DNA from: Quercus robur
Taxonomy: Eukaryota; Streptophyta; Magnoliopsida; Fagales; Fagaceae
NCBI RefSeq assembly: GCF_932294415.1
Contig: NC_065545.1
Span: 42,260,327 to 42,324,326 of the forward strand
DNA length: 64,000 nucleotides
Reading direction: 5' to 3'
Of the stretch, positions 45,878 to 56,722 are shown one piece after another. The first letter of the stretch is position 1, and each line of letters opens with the position of its first letter. The position numbers were made by a program, and so were the translations under genes. The notes below the pieces were generated by a model. It was not told the DNA's origin. It was given only the letters and a program-made list of their open reading frames with translations, and did not search any database.

Positions 45878-48349
45878 ATGGAGAGCTTTTCGTTCTACAC
45901 TCTCTCAATAGTCCTGTTTCTTTGTATGTTTTATCAATCATCACATTGCCAACAAACTTACCCTAAAGATTTAGACATCAGCTGCACGGGAAATCCTTCT
46001 TTATCAAGAGGGTACTTTTGCAATGGCACTCTACAGTCATGCAAATCCTATGTAACCTACAGGTCCCAACCATATTATAACACTTTTGACAGAATCGCCT
46101 CTTTGCTTGGCTCTGAAGCCTCCACCATAGCTTCAATAAACAAACTCTCAAATATTGCTGACGAAATTCCCTCCGATAAGTTGATTATAGCTCCAATTTC
46201 TTGCTCATGTACTGCTGCTGTGTACCAGCACTTTGCTCCTTACCGTCCCGTGTCAGGAGATACATTTCTTCAAATAGTCAATAGGACTTATCAAGGCCTT
46301 TCCGCTTGCCAGGCAATGATGGGCCTGAACTACTACGATGCAAATAATATTCCGGACGACGTGGAGCTGATGGTTCCAGTGAGATGTGCATGTCCAAGTG
46401 AGACTCAGACTTCGAATGGGGTCATCTCTTTGCTGGCTTATATGGTGACAACGGGTGATTCAGTTTCATCAATCGCAGAGCTTTTTGGGGTGAATGTGCA
46501 GAGCATATTACAGGCAAACATGTTGTCACAGGATAGCCGTATCTATCCATTTACACCCATTCTGGTTCCTCTAGAAAGCAAAACTTGCGCTACAGATCCG
46601 GCTAGTTTCTTTTGTGACTGTCCTAATGGCTATGCTGCAGATCGTGTCAGCTGCAAGCCTGATCCTAAAAAGTTTCCGGTCAAATGGATTGCTCTGTTAG
46701 GTATCTCTCTCTCAAATGGATTGCTCTGTCTCTATTTCTCTCATTAAAACAAAAAAACAAAAATCTTAAAGAAACGAACACGTTTGGTTGAAGTAATTAA
46801 GTAGTCACATCTCATATCAAATAGTAGTAACTAATAATGATTGATTAATCTGACAATGATGGCACTCTAGGATAGGCAATATCCTTATATCTACCATCTA
46901 GTATAAAAACCTGCCAGAAAGAAATTAAAATTGAGTTCTCTATGTGTCTGTGCATGTACACCGAATCTACTAACTTCGTACACATGGGAATCAAGACTTT
47001 AAATCCCAAGGTTGTCTTGGAGATTGGATTTTAATAAAATATTAGAGACCCTCCCCAAGGCTATCTGCATATTCTCCCCGGACAACCAAAATCACAACAA
47101 TTACTAGTTAAATTTTATAGACTTTTCATATTTTGATTGATTTTGTTTCTTTACTTCAGGTATTGGGATTGGCATGGGATTCTTGTGCCTGTTTCTCTTG
47201 GGCTACAAGTTATATCAGTTCCTAAAGAAAAAAAAATATAGAATCCATAAGGAAAAACTGTTCAATCAAAACGGTGGCCTCTTGTTACAAGAAAAATTGT
47301 CATCTTATGGAGGTAGTGAGAAAGCAAAGATATTCACTGCAGAGGAACTGCAAAGAGCAACAGACAACTACAATGAAAGCAGATTTCTTGGTCAGGGAGG
47401 CTTTGGAACAGTTTATAAAGGAATGTTACCTGATGGCAACATAGTTGCAGTTAAAAAGTCGAAAGCAATCAATGAAAGTCACATTGAGCAATTCATTAAT
47501 GAAGTTGTCATTCTTTCCCAAATCAATCATAGAAACATTGTCAAATTAATAGGTTGTTGTTTGGAGACCGAGTATCCACTACTTGTTTATGAATTTATTC
47601 CTAATGGAACCCTTTCCCAACATATCCATCAACGAGACCTTGAATTATCACTTTCATGGGAGCACCTCATTAGAATTGCATGTGAAGTTGCTGGAGCAGT
47701 AGCATATATGCATTGTGCAACTTCAATCCCCATCCTTCATAGAGACATCAAATCATCCAACATTCTCTTGGATGATAAGTATGCTGCCAAAGTGTCTGAC
47801 TTTGGCACATCAAAGGTGGTCCCAGATGATAAAACTCACTTTACTACAGAAGTAAAAGGAACCTTTGGCTACTTGGACCCAGAGTACTTCCAATCAAGTC
47901 AATTCAATGAGAAGAGTGATGTATATAGCTTTGGAGTTGTGCTTGTAGAGCTCCTCACTGGAGAAAAGCCAATTTCTTTTGAGAGAGATGAAGAAGAGAG
48001 AAATCTGGTTGCACACTTCATTGCATTGACAAAGGAGAATAGACTGCATCAGATTTTACAACCTCAAGTCGCTAGAGAAGCAAGTAGAGAGGATATTGAT
48101 GCTATTGCATATCTGTCAGTGAAGTGTTTGAGATTAAATGGGAAAAAGCGGCCTACAATGAAAGAGGTTTCGATGGAGTTGGAAGCTTTGAGAAAATCTC
48201 AAAAATGCATAGAGATTTTCCAAGAGCCTCATTTATTGAGAGATAAAGAGTCATTCATGGACATCACAAGGGAAAGCCAAGACTCTGTGGAGGAAACGAT
48301 CATCTCTTCCCTGGAAATGAAGTCTGCATCAATCTTAACATCAGCTTGA
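45878..48349 (+). CDS. LysM-ectodomain receptor kinase with WAK-type kinase domain
   Basis: Two exons, 45878-46700 and 47160-48349, with a phase-1 GT-AG intron (46701-47159), give 670 residues. A signal peptide (residues 1-24) precedes an LYK4/LYK5/NFR5-like ectodomain: three LysM regions (about 58-105, 122-166, 186-231) separated by CSC (109-111) and CAC (170-172). LysM domains of this type bind chitin or lipo-chitin oligosaccharides outside the cell. A cysteine-rich stretch (237-259) like half an EGF repeat follows. The transmembrane segment (about 270-290) spans the splice junction. The juxtamembrane FNQNGGLLLQ block and the kinase match wall-associated kinases, not LYKs. The kinase looks active: GQGGFG 352-357, K373, E389, HRD 468-470, DFG 488-490 and DPEY 514-517. 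No stops. An LTR element ends 272 bp upstream. Confidence 0.93.
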
Positions 48350-48712
48350 TAGAGGAAATTTTTTCTTTCTGTATTCTTAACATTTCCTATTTTGTTTACC
48401 ATAGAGGTAATTGATCACTTATCAAAGAGTTGTAGAAGCATTTCGATTTTTCAAGTAGATGTACTGGTAATTTTATTAGCTCCCAAGCGGCAACATAGTA
48501 CCATTGTCTTTAACTTGAATGATACCAATATTATAAATCCCTTTTTATCTTTGGAATCAACAATGTTGTTTTTTAGCTTCCAATTCAATGCAAACCCTGA
48601 ATCAATACCCAAAGTTGGGACATAACAATCACATCAGAATACAAAGAAATATAAATCATCCAGAATTTTTCCAAATTAGACTCATGTTTTGGTTAAATTA
48701 CCATTTTGCTTA
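48350..48712. other. 3' flank of the receptor kinase gene
   Basis: Contains the probable 3' untranslated region. A 77-codon open frame at 48392-48625 has no recognisable domain and is probably chance. Confidence 0.5.
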
Positions 48713-49905
48713 TTAATTTATGGAGAAATTACACTTTACCACCCTAAACTATGCTCTAAATTATACTTTACACCTTAAACTATTCAATTGCACGGTTTCC
48801 ATCCTAAACTATGATCCTTGTTATACTTTACACCCTAAGGTTAGTTTTACTGTTAAGTTGGATGGAAATATGAAGCATGTGACTTGCATGTGTGTATTGC
48901 TTATGTGGTGCAAACTTATAAGACTAAAAACCCCTCTTTCAAATCAATTAAAAACAAACTTTTTTTTAATCTCTCTCTCGTGCGTATCATCCCCTCCCCT
49001 AATCAAAATCCCTACAACCCTAAATTCCCAAATCAAAATCATCTTCAACACCACCACTACTCCACCACCGCAACAAGTAGCTTGACAAGTTTGGTAAGAG
49101 GCATGATCTTTGTCTCCTAGACGATGTAAGAAATTTGGCTTCTTTACTGGCCATCTGTTGATTGATGTTGAAATTTCTGCAATATAGAATAGGTGTTGCA
49201 AAAATATATAGGTTGTTTCAAAGAACACTAATCCATACTTTGACCAAATAGTAAAATTTTATTGTCCAAAATTTTTAGGGCCCATTTGGTACATGTGTTT
49301 AAACAACAGATTTCAGTTTTTTTGGAAGTGTGGGTGAAAAAGTCTGTAGAAATACGTGTAATGTTGTTTAAAAATTGAAAACATGTGTTTAAACACATGT
49401 ACCAAATGAGACCTCAGTGCTTTGTCTTTTGTTCTATATTAATTATATACCATGCTTCATAGAACCTACCTCGTAGAATAGGTAAAAGGCCAATAACTTA
49501 GCTTTTGACTTTGACGATTTCTTTTAGGGATTTAGGGCTTCTTTTGAGTAGTGGTTTCATAGTGGTGGAGAAGTGGTGGTGTTGAAGATGATTTTGATTT
49601 AGGAATTTTTAATTTGGAGAGAGGAGCTAGTGCAAGAGAGAGAGGTGGATAAAAAAAACCATTGTTTTTAACTTATTAGAAAGAGGGGGTTTTGTGTTTT
49701 AAGTTTGTACTATTTAAGAAATACACACATGTAAGTCACATACTTCAAATTTCCATCCAACTTAATGGTAAAACTAACATCAGGGTGCAAAGTGTAACAA
49801 GAATCATAGTTTAGGGTACAAACTGTATATTCGAATAGTTTAAGGTGCAAAGTGTAATTTAGGGCATAGTTTATAGTGATAAAGTGTAATTTACCCTGAA
49901 TTTAT
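48713..49905. mobile_element. Mutator-like element (MULE) with long terminal inverted repeats
   Basis: The body is 48722-49896 (1175 bp). The first and last roughly 180 bases are inverted copies, with words such as AAATTACACTTTA, CCTAAACTATG and GTTAAGTTGGATGGAAAT in both arms. Weaker inversion extends further in (about 48990-49075 against 49500-49640, including CATCTTCAACACCACCAC). Flanking 9-mers TTAATTTAT (48713-48721) and TGAATTTAT (49897-49905) match at eight of nine, the duplication length of MULEs. There is no transposase, so the element is non-autonomous. A smaller inverted-repeat element lies inside at 49278-49414. Confidence 0.8.
49278..49414. mobile_element. Small MITE nested in the MULE
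   Basis: The left end GGGCCCATTTGGTACATGTG and the right end, read inward, GGTCTCATTTGGTACATGTG are inverted over roughly 27 bases around a centre of about 80 bases. The GGNCNCATTTGGTAC type of terminus is common in plant MITEs. No clear target duplication was seen. Confidence 0.65.
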
Positions 49906-50930
49906 TAGAAAATTTAATTTAGTTTTTAGGCAAACCTTAAATAAAGTACCTTGTGTACTGTGCATTAGGTTCCTCCCTAAAAATTAGACATGCGGATATT
50001 TAACGATTTTATTAAACGGGCGTTAAAGTCAAACAAAATTCAGCTAGTCCTCTTTTCTCTCAATTTAGTCCCTCTTTCTCTCTTTTCTTGGTAATTACGC
50101 ACCCATGTCTTTTTGAATAGAGTTTATGCACTTTTGGTGGGATTACTCTAATAGGAGAAGTGGTGGACTTGGAATTCGAATGGGAGGTGGAACTCCAAGG
50201 CTTTCGTTGATGGATCTGGGATTTATGTGGGTATGAAGGGCGAGGATGGGTTTAGGGACTTTGCTATGAAGAGACTCAAATTTGCTGAATTTACTAGTTG
50301 TGAGAATTTCAAAGGATATTGTGGACCTATACTACATGGTGTGAAGGGGATGGGAAAAAAAATCTGGTCATCGCTTTTTATTTTTGGGTTTTTTCTAATA
50401 TTGGTTGTTGAATAAGTTAATGTACAGAGAGAGATTGAGGCTAAATAAAATTTTTTGTTTTGGAACTTTTTTTCCATCAATTTCTAGTTTATTTTTTCCC
50501 CTAGTTTCCTCTTCTTCTTCCATTTTTTTTTTTAATAAAAATAATCTTGAGTGTGGATCTGGAAAATTCTACAAGAAGTATTTAATATAAATAAAAGGCA
50601 AAGACAGTGAATAATGGATTGAGTTTTTGTCAAGGCATGATACATCTGGGTTAGTGAATGTGATGCTACAGCCTTCATCCTCTCCTAATTTGGATCCGTC
50701 AATGAAAGCCTTGGAGTTCCACTAGAGAAAAGGGGGAATGAACAAGACAGAAAGCGTTGATTTTTCTAAGGGAAAGAAGAAGTTTTAATGCCTGTTTATT
50801 GATATTGTGAAATAGCCACATGGCAAATTTTTAAGGAGGGAACCTAACGCACTGTACTCAAGGTCCTATATTTAAGTTTTACCCTTAGTTTTTCACTTAT
50901 TAATTATGTCAATTCAATCGTTTACTTTTT
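49906..50930. other. No gene; inverted pair of RNase H-like coding scraps
   Basis: Two segments are inverted copies: about 50183-50222 on the plus strand (GTGGAACTCCAAGGCTTTCG) and about 50689-50727 on the minus strand (GTGGAACTCCAAGGCTTTCA). Both translate as WNSKAFVDGS or WNSKAFIDGS followed by G-rich sequence. This resembles the FxDGSxxG opening of a retroelement RNase H. The minus copy continues EDEGCSITFTNPDVSCLDKN. No intact domain or element boundary can be drawn. Confidence 0.45.
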
Positions 50931-51185
50931 AAAAGGTAAATTACAAATTACACTCCTAAAATTTGAAGTTGTTTGGATTTTACATCCCAAAGTTTGGTTC
51001 TGTTAGCAATTCTCTCTCCATGGCTAGTTTCTGCTTTTAAGTGACACGTGCATACTGGTGTATTTTATTTTTGCCAAATCAACTCCAAAACTACGTTGTT
51101 TCAATAAGAAATAAAAGCTTAGCTGGCAAATCGTAGAACAAGTCTTGATGTAAACCCATCCACTTGAAAATTATCAGCCAAAGGC

Positions 51186-51297
51186 CTTGTAGCTGAATTG
51201 ACACCTCCCTATGCACAAAGTACTTGGGGGTCTAAGGGGGAAAGGGTTCAAGCTGCAGGGTTAGCAACATGTTGTAATTATTTCTCAAAAAAAAAAA
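51186..51297 (+). mobile_element. tRNA-derived SINE with poly(A) tail
   Basis: Starts CTTGTAGCTGAATTGACACC with an A box TAGCTGAATTG at 51190-51200. It has a B box GGTTCAAGCTG at 51245-51255 and ends in an 11-base A run at 51287-51297. Box order, spacing and tail are those of a plant SINE transcribed by polymerase III. The head resembles the decayed copy at 25146. Confidence 0.65.
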
Positions 51298-51609
51298 TTA
51301 CCAAATGGAACCAATGCAAGGCTTCGATCTGGGTTTTATTATGTGAGTTTTTGTGTCTCTTAGGAGCAGAATTGAACATTGGTGGGAGTTTATTATGTGT
51401 GGTTTTTGTCTGTTAGGAGTAGATTCGAAGCTTGGGGTGTTTTATTTGGAGAAGAAATCTATTGATTTTTAACCAATAATAATAATAATAAAAGAAAAGA
51501 AATCTATTGATTTGGGGAGGATGAAAAACCTATTAGGTTTTGGCTGGAGTTCTGTTAGATTGTGCTTGTTATTTCATTTCCTTCAATTGAATATTTTCGG
51601 TGCTAGGTA

Positions 51610-52663
51610 ATGGCTTTCTCTGCTGTAACAAAGCTTTCTGGTTCTCTTGGTACAATCCTCTACAATAGTATGCTGAATAGTGGTTGTGCCACCCGATCCC
51701 AAAGATCATGTGGCCATGTGAATGCTATATCTTCTATAGGAACTGTTTCTAATATTGGCCTTCGGCTCCTTCCAAATTTATTGATTGGTTTCACAATAAC
51801 ATATATATATATATATATATATTTTGCGGCTATTCAAATTCAAAGGCAAGGCGTCATTATTTTTCTCCCAACCGTTTGTAGGGAGGGACAGACCTAGGAT
51901 TTTAATGTAGTGGGAGCCAGAGTATAAAGAAAAAAAATCATCCAAATATGCATCCATATATTAAGATGCAATCATTTACTAATAAAGACAAACAAAAACA
52001 AAATAATATCTTTTTTTAATGCTAGCTAGGCTGTCTAGGATTTTTTATTTTTTATTTTTTTGTTGAAGTTAGAGCATTCACATTGATAGTGCTAAAAATT
52101 TTAGTTTTTAACACCTCAAAAAGTTACTTTATCTATTTTACCACCTCACTCTACAATACACCTAATATCAAATGTTCTATTTTTTTTATAACTTCATTTA
52201 AAATAATAAAAACAACTCATTAAAATAATAAAGGAAGCGAGAGAATTAGAGTTTTTTATTGAAAGAAGATATATAATCTTAATAAAATATTGTATTTTAT
52301 TATTAACAACTTGCTACAGTCAATTGGTATTTATACCAGTTTACTGTAGTTGCAAAAAAATTAGCTTTAACTTCTCCAATAACACATAACTTTTTGGTTT
52401 TTTGATGGTAAAAAAGTTTTTTTTTGCTAAAATACAGTCACCATTGTGAATATTTTTATTGTTTTTGTTAAGTTTTTGGGTTGGATAGTTGCTATTTGGA
52501 TGAGGCTAGTTAGGCTTATTGTGAAAAATGGGGCTTAAGGTTTTGGAAGGGGGCCTAACTACAAAAATTAAAAATATTATAACCAAAAAAAAAAAAAAAT
52601 TTGGACCCAAAGGGGCCCAAGCCCCTACCTAGGTCCGTCCCTGTTTGTAGGAAGCATATCTGA
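51610..52663 (+). pseudogene. Small open frame of unknown origin split by an hAT insertion
   Basis: The frame opens MAFSAVTKLSGSLGTILYNS at 51610, followed by serine/threonine-rich, acidic-poor sequence that looks somewhat like an organelle transit peptide, then a TA microsatellite coding for IY repeats. The hAT at 51883-52643 enters at codon 91. With it ignored, the frame would close three codons later at 52661-52663. I recognise no family. It may be a captured piece of a host gene inside the MULE-like composite, or chance. Confidence 0.3.
51875..52651. mobile_element. Non-autonomous hAT element with perfect 8-bp duplication
   Basis: The body is 51883-52643 (761 bp), flanked by identical TTTGTAGG at 51875-51882 and 52644-52651. 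Ends are GAGGGACAGACCTAGG on the left and CAGGGACGGACCTAGG read inward on the right, a typical plant hAT terminus. The interior is AT-rich without coding capacity. The intact duplication marks it as a later insertion into the surrounding composite. Confidence 0.88.
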
Positions 52664-52841
52664 TCAACTAGAGGAGTAAGCAAACACAAATCTAAGCCTT
52701 GCATTGGTTCCATTTGGTAGTTTTTAGGTGGATGGGTTAACGATGAGGTCTGCTCTGCGATTTGGGAGATTTGGAAGAGTAGCTGATATGATGATATGAG
52801 TGATTTGGGATTTTAGAATTTGGTTGAAACGGTGTAGATTA

Positions 52842-53960
52842 GGATTTGAAAGTTCAAAAACGTGTACAAAACACCTTTGAACGTTTAGACCCCCAAATTA
52901 CAACTTAACCAATACAAGCAATATGTCAAACAACTAGTGTGCGGAAACTTAACACATGCTATAATATGAAATTGGTTAAAAACTATCTAAGTCATAATAA
53001 TATAAAACCACAGCAGATAATATAAAGGCAAATATAGAGAGGAAGGAAGATGCAAACACAAAGACAACACGCGATGTGTTATCGAAGAGGAAACCGAAGA
53101 CCTCGGCGAAAAACCTTTCTGCCGCCCTCCAAGCGGTAATCAATCCACTAGAAAATATAGTTGGGATACAAGGACAGCAATAGACCCTCCAAGCCTAATC
53201 TACCCAGTGTACCTAAGCCCTTCAAGCTTCTTGCTCCAACGAGGTTGCGCCGAACCTTTTTCTTTTCTAGCTTCCCGGATTCCGCTACTATACCATAGCA
53301 TCAACCAATGAAGATTGGTTCCTTCCTAACTGCTTTCCAGAAATCCAAACAACTGTCTCACAGAGATGATAATGGTGAGAACCAGGTTTGGTATAATGCC
53401 TCTCAAGGATTTGACAATGGAGAGGAAGAGAGTTGAGGAATTTGAAGAGACTCTAAGGTAGAGATTGTGGGTGAAGCAATCTGGTTTTTCTTTAGGGTTT
53501 CTCTCTCAAAATTCTCTCTAGAAGCTTTCTTTCAATCGTGGATTAAAGGGGTATTTATACTGGAGTGAGAGAGGAATGTGAAACGTCAGGTTTTACAAAA
53601 CAGGGGTGGCTCGCGGCTTGACCTCGCGGCTTGACCAAGTCGCGAGATCCAGTCGCGAGTTAACCGTATGGCCAGTTGTCCTGTTTTGTCCTGTAGTGCT
53701 CCAGCTAGCATTACTGTTCATCTTCCAGCATGCTTGGCACGTGTGCAGCTTCTGGCGGCTTGCAGCCGCGAGTCCACCCGCGAGTCCCAGCCGCGAGTCT
53801 CTGTTTTCTTGCACACTCTTGAGCAAACTTCACTCTATCTCACTCACTACCCTTACAACAAACCCACCTAAATACAGGGTTACTAAATGCTGAATTACAA
53901 GCAAATTTGGCACGGAATAAAGCCAATTAGATGGTTGAATAAATTCAACCTTACAGGATT
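52842..53960 (-). mobile_element. Solo LTR of a large LTR retrotransposon
   Basis: The body is 52847-53955 (1109 bp), bordered by the 5-bp duplication GGATT at 52842-52846 and 53956-53960. On the minus strand it starts TGTAAGG and ends CTTTCA, giving TG...CA termini. It contains TATAAATA (53552-53559, minus) followed by a leader-like region and several CGCGA/TCGCG words (GTCGCGAG, CCGCGAG) clustered at 53610-53795. No internal domains or partner LTR are present, so unequal recombination has removed the rest. A 77-95 codon frame in either direction over 53593-53893 is not a gene. Confidence 0.85.
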
Positions 53961-54237
53961 GAAGTCTTGAGATTTAGTCTGGGAAAAAGGGTACCGTTTG
54001 GATACTACCAGGTAAACTTTTATTTTTCAATGAAACGAAGTAGTTTTGGGGTTGATTTGGCAAAAATAAATCATGTTAGAATGCATGTGTCATTTAATGG
54101 CAGAAACTAATCATAAGGGTGAATTGCTAACGGAACCAAACTTCAAGGTATAAAATTAAAATTTTGAAACTTGAGGGTGTAAAATCCAAGTAATCCCAAA
54201 CTTCAGGAGTGTAATTTGCAATTTACCCCCTTTTAAA

Positions 54238-54870
54238 TTTAAGTTAATTTATTATTCTCAATGGCTTAATGTCTTATTATTCACTTTGATCAAGCAAAAT
54301 TAGACATATATGATTTAAATTGATTTTATAGATTAAAAAGAAATTAAATTGACATAATTAATAGCTAGAAACCAAATTGAACTTTACACAATAATTGGAA
54401 GTTTTGAACTTTATCTCCATCTTTCATGTCAACCACCAATACTTCAACATCCACCTCCACCATTATCACCTCCACAATATTCACACCACACATCTAGTCC
54501 TCAATTCTCAGTACAACTCAACTCACCATGTTTTTTTGGGGGGGCTTGGGTGGAGGTATGATGTCCTGGGGGTATCATCATGTGTGCAAGAAAATATGAT
54601 CATTGATATATTTGTGAGGGACATGATAACCATGCCTAATAAAAATAGGCCAACTGAGCACTCTAACATAATACCCACATCATCTGCATGGACGCTAACT
54701 AGAGCAACAAAATCTCTCACCATTTTGGGACTTTTTTCTCTCTTACTTGGCTTTCGTCGAACTTCGAAGGGGGCAAAATCCACCCAAACTCATATATCCA
54801 CCCACTAAACTAAGACTCAAATCCACCCATTTATTAATCTGATCAAATGGATCAAGAATATCCTTGAAAC
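54238..54870. other. No recognisable gene
   Basis: Two overlapping open frames (54395-54808 on plus, 54523-54783 on minus) have no domain I know. The sequence is of mixed composition and may be an old gene or repeat fragment. Confidence 0.4.
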
Positions 54871-54871
54871 T

Positions 54872-55251
54872 TCTAAAAAGGCCAAAAAATACCCCCAAAA
54901 CCTCTATGTTGATCAAAGAAAATCCAAAAAAAAGAAAGAAAAAAAGACCAATATACCCCTAGAAAAATGACTTAAATACCCTCAAAACCTCCAAAATGGC
55001 CAAAATACCCCCTCAAAACCTCTAAAATTACTAGAATACTCTCCAAAATCTAAAAAAATGAACAAAATACCTTCAAAACCACTATAATGACCAAAAAACT
55101 CAAACCTCTTAAAAGACCAAAACACCCCCAAAATCTCTAAGATGACCAAAATAAACCCGAAACCTATTAAATGACCAAAATACACCAAAAACCACTAGAA
55201 TGACCAAAATACCCCCGAAACATCTAAAATGAACAAAATACCCTTAATTAG
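54872..55251. repeat. Degenerate 29-bp minisatellite, about 12 copies
   Basis: Tandem units of about 29 bases with the core ACCAAAATACCCCCAAAACC followed by TCTAAAATG. Successive units begin near 55002, 55033, 55064, 55094, 55120, 55149, 55178, 55207 and 55236, with more decayed units to the left. Units vary by substitution and small indels. The opposite-strand open frame at 54982-55188 is an artefact of the repeat. Confidence 0.85.
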
Positions 55252-55981
55252 TTTTTGGAAGACAAAGGGTCATGGCATGGATTAGATAGATACTTAAAAC
55301 AAGCTACTATGTCTATGTCTATGGATGGAGGAGAAGATAAGAAAGATGACTGCCCAGTGATTTTTATTTTTTGAATAAAAAAAGGGGGTCTCCGGTGTGG
55401 GCTCATCAACTCCACACCACGTGATAGTAATGAGTAATACTACGTGTACCATACAAGCCTTACTGGACTATTGCTCGAGCCATTCCTTTCTAGGTGCTGG
55501 GACAAAAACTCATACCATCAAGCCACACCCATGTGGTGACTACCCAGTGCAGTGGTGGCTCCAAGAATTTTCTTGAGGGGGGTCATTAAGAAACTTAAAT
55601 TAAACAAATTTTAATAAAAAGATAACTTGAATATATTGTGTTATTGAAAAGAAAAAAAAAAAAAACACACATACATGAAATTTTACATTTTCTTTTTACG
55701 AGTTTTCATATTTTGAAATCATCACATGGTAGTTTATTATCAATTGTCATTATCTATTGTCAATGTAGATGTAACCATTTTATTTTGTTAAGTTTGTATA
55801 ACATTTTTATTTTTGTGTAGTTGTCATTATTTATTAGTTATTTCATAAATTGTTGACCTTATATTAATTATTGACCCACATAATCACACTCATCGATACA
55901 TAAATAATACATTTAACAATCACTAACTTTATTTTTTTTTTCTTGAATCACTAGTTATATAAAAAAAGTTATTATAACATG
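55252..55981. other. Intergenic, possible element edge
   Basis: A segment at 55549-55590 reads CAGTGGTGGCTCCAAGAA followed by CTTGAGGGGGGTCATTAAG. It resembles the outer end of a plant DNA transposon, but no partner end was found, so it is not called. The rest is AT-rich. Confidence 0.4.
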
Positions 55982-55986
55982 ATAAC

Positions 55987-56722
55987 TGTAAGGACACAAT
56001 TCGTAACGAACCGTAACAGTATTGGGTTCGCACGTAAAAAGGCCCAAACAATATCATTTGTAGAGCGTGGGTTTGAAAGGCTAGGCCTTAGTCACCAGAC
56101 GGTGAGTCTTTTCGTGGTGTTCATACATGGCTAAGTCATTTTCGCCCTAGGAGTCTTTCTCCTGGAGGCGGAATGGGGGGCTCTGGTTTTTGGCCATTTT
56201 TCTCAGCCTCCTTTTTTGGCACACTCACCTTTACATTATATGGTCCTTCTTGGTTGATCTTAGCCCTCCATTTGTTGGCTAGGCAGGTGCTTACTTCTGT
56301 ACCCATCCCATCAACCGTCCCCTCTTACTTTCTGTTAGTTGCGAAGATCGAAGTTACACCGTCCAAGCGTCTTTTCTCATTAACCGGATCTGGACGTTGG
56401 CAGGTGCATTTAATGTGGAGGGGACGCATTTTCCTTGATCCAATTTTGCACCCTACTTCCCTGTGGGCCCCATTCCACTCACATCCCTTTTAGGTGGCTG
56501 TTTGGGGATAGCCTTCACCGAGACGTTGATCTTCCCATTGAAGTCCTGGAGTGCCGATGACAGGGTAGTCCTCAGCCGTTCCCCTTGACACCCCGGCCTT
56601 CGATCATTCGTCCTCGGCACCCGACCTCATCGGCACCCGACCTTCTCGGCACCCGACCTCCTCGGCACGGGCCTTGGGCCCAGATAGAGTTTGGGCTGGA
56701 TTGTAAACTTCCCGGACCCACA
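55987..56722 (-). repeat. 3' LTR of the gypsy-like element (736 bp)
   Basis: TG...CA ends. It contains three full copies of a 16-base CTCGGCACCCGACCTC-type unit at about 56603-56660, against one in the partner LTR at 60974, which explains the 32-base length difference. Confidence 0.95.

Larger units (their letters stand above)
50931..54237. mobile_element. Large MULE-like composite with long inverted ends (candidate Pack-MULE)
   Basis: The left arm (about 50935-51120) and the right arm (about 54010-54235) are inverted copies with matching words: GGTAAATTACAAATTACACT on the left against a GTAAATTGCAAATTACACTC-type end read inward on the right, then TTGGATTTTACA, AAGTTTGGTTC, GTTAGCAATTC, and GCCAAATCAACTCCAAAACTA against GCCAAATCAACCCCAAAACTA. 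Flanks TTTTTAAAA and TTTTAAATT are only roughly similar, so the duplication is uncertain. Inside lie a SINE (51186), an open frame of possible host origin (51610), an hAT (51883) and a solo LTR (52847), all apparently later insertions except the open frame. Confidence 0.65.

Noticed and set aside
48392-48625. 77-codon open frame after the receptor kinase
   Set aside because: Lies in the probable 3' untranslated region; no domain or upstream signal.
53593-53893. Open frames of 67-95 codons on both strands
   Set aside because: They lie within the leader region of a solo LTR with clear target duplications; no domain content.
55549-55600. hAT-like terminus CAGTGGTGGCTCC
   Set aside because: Only one end is visible; the sequence beyond is interrupted by the gypsy-like element and no matching terminus was found to the right of it.
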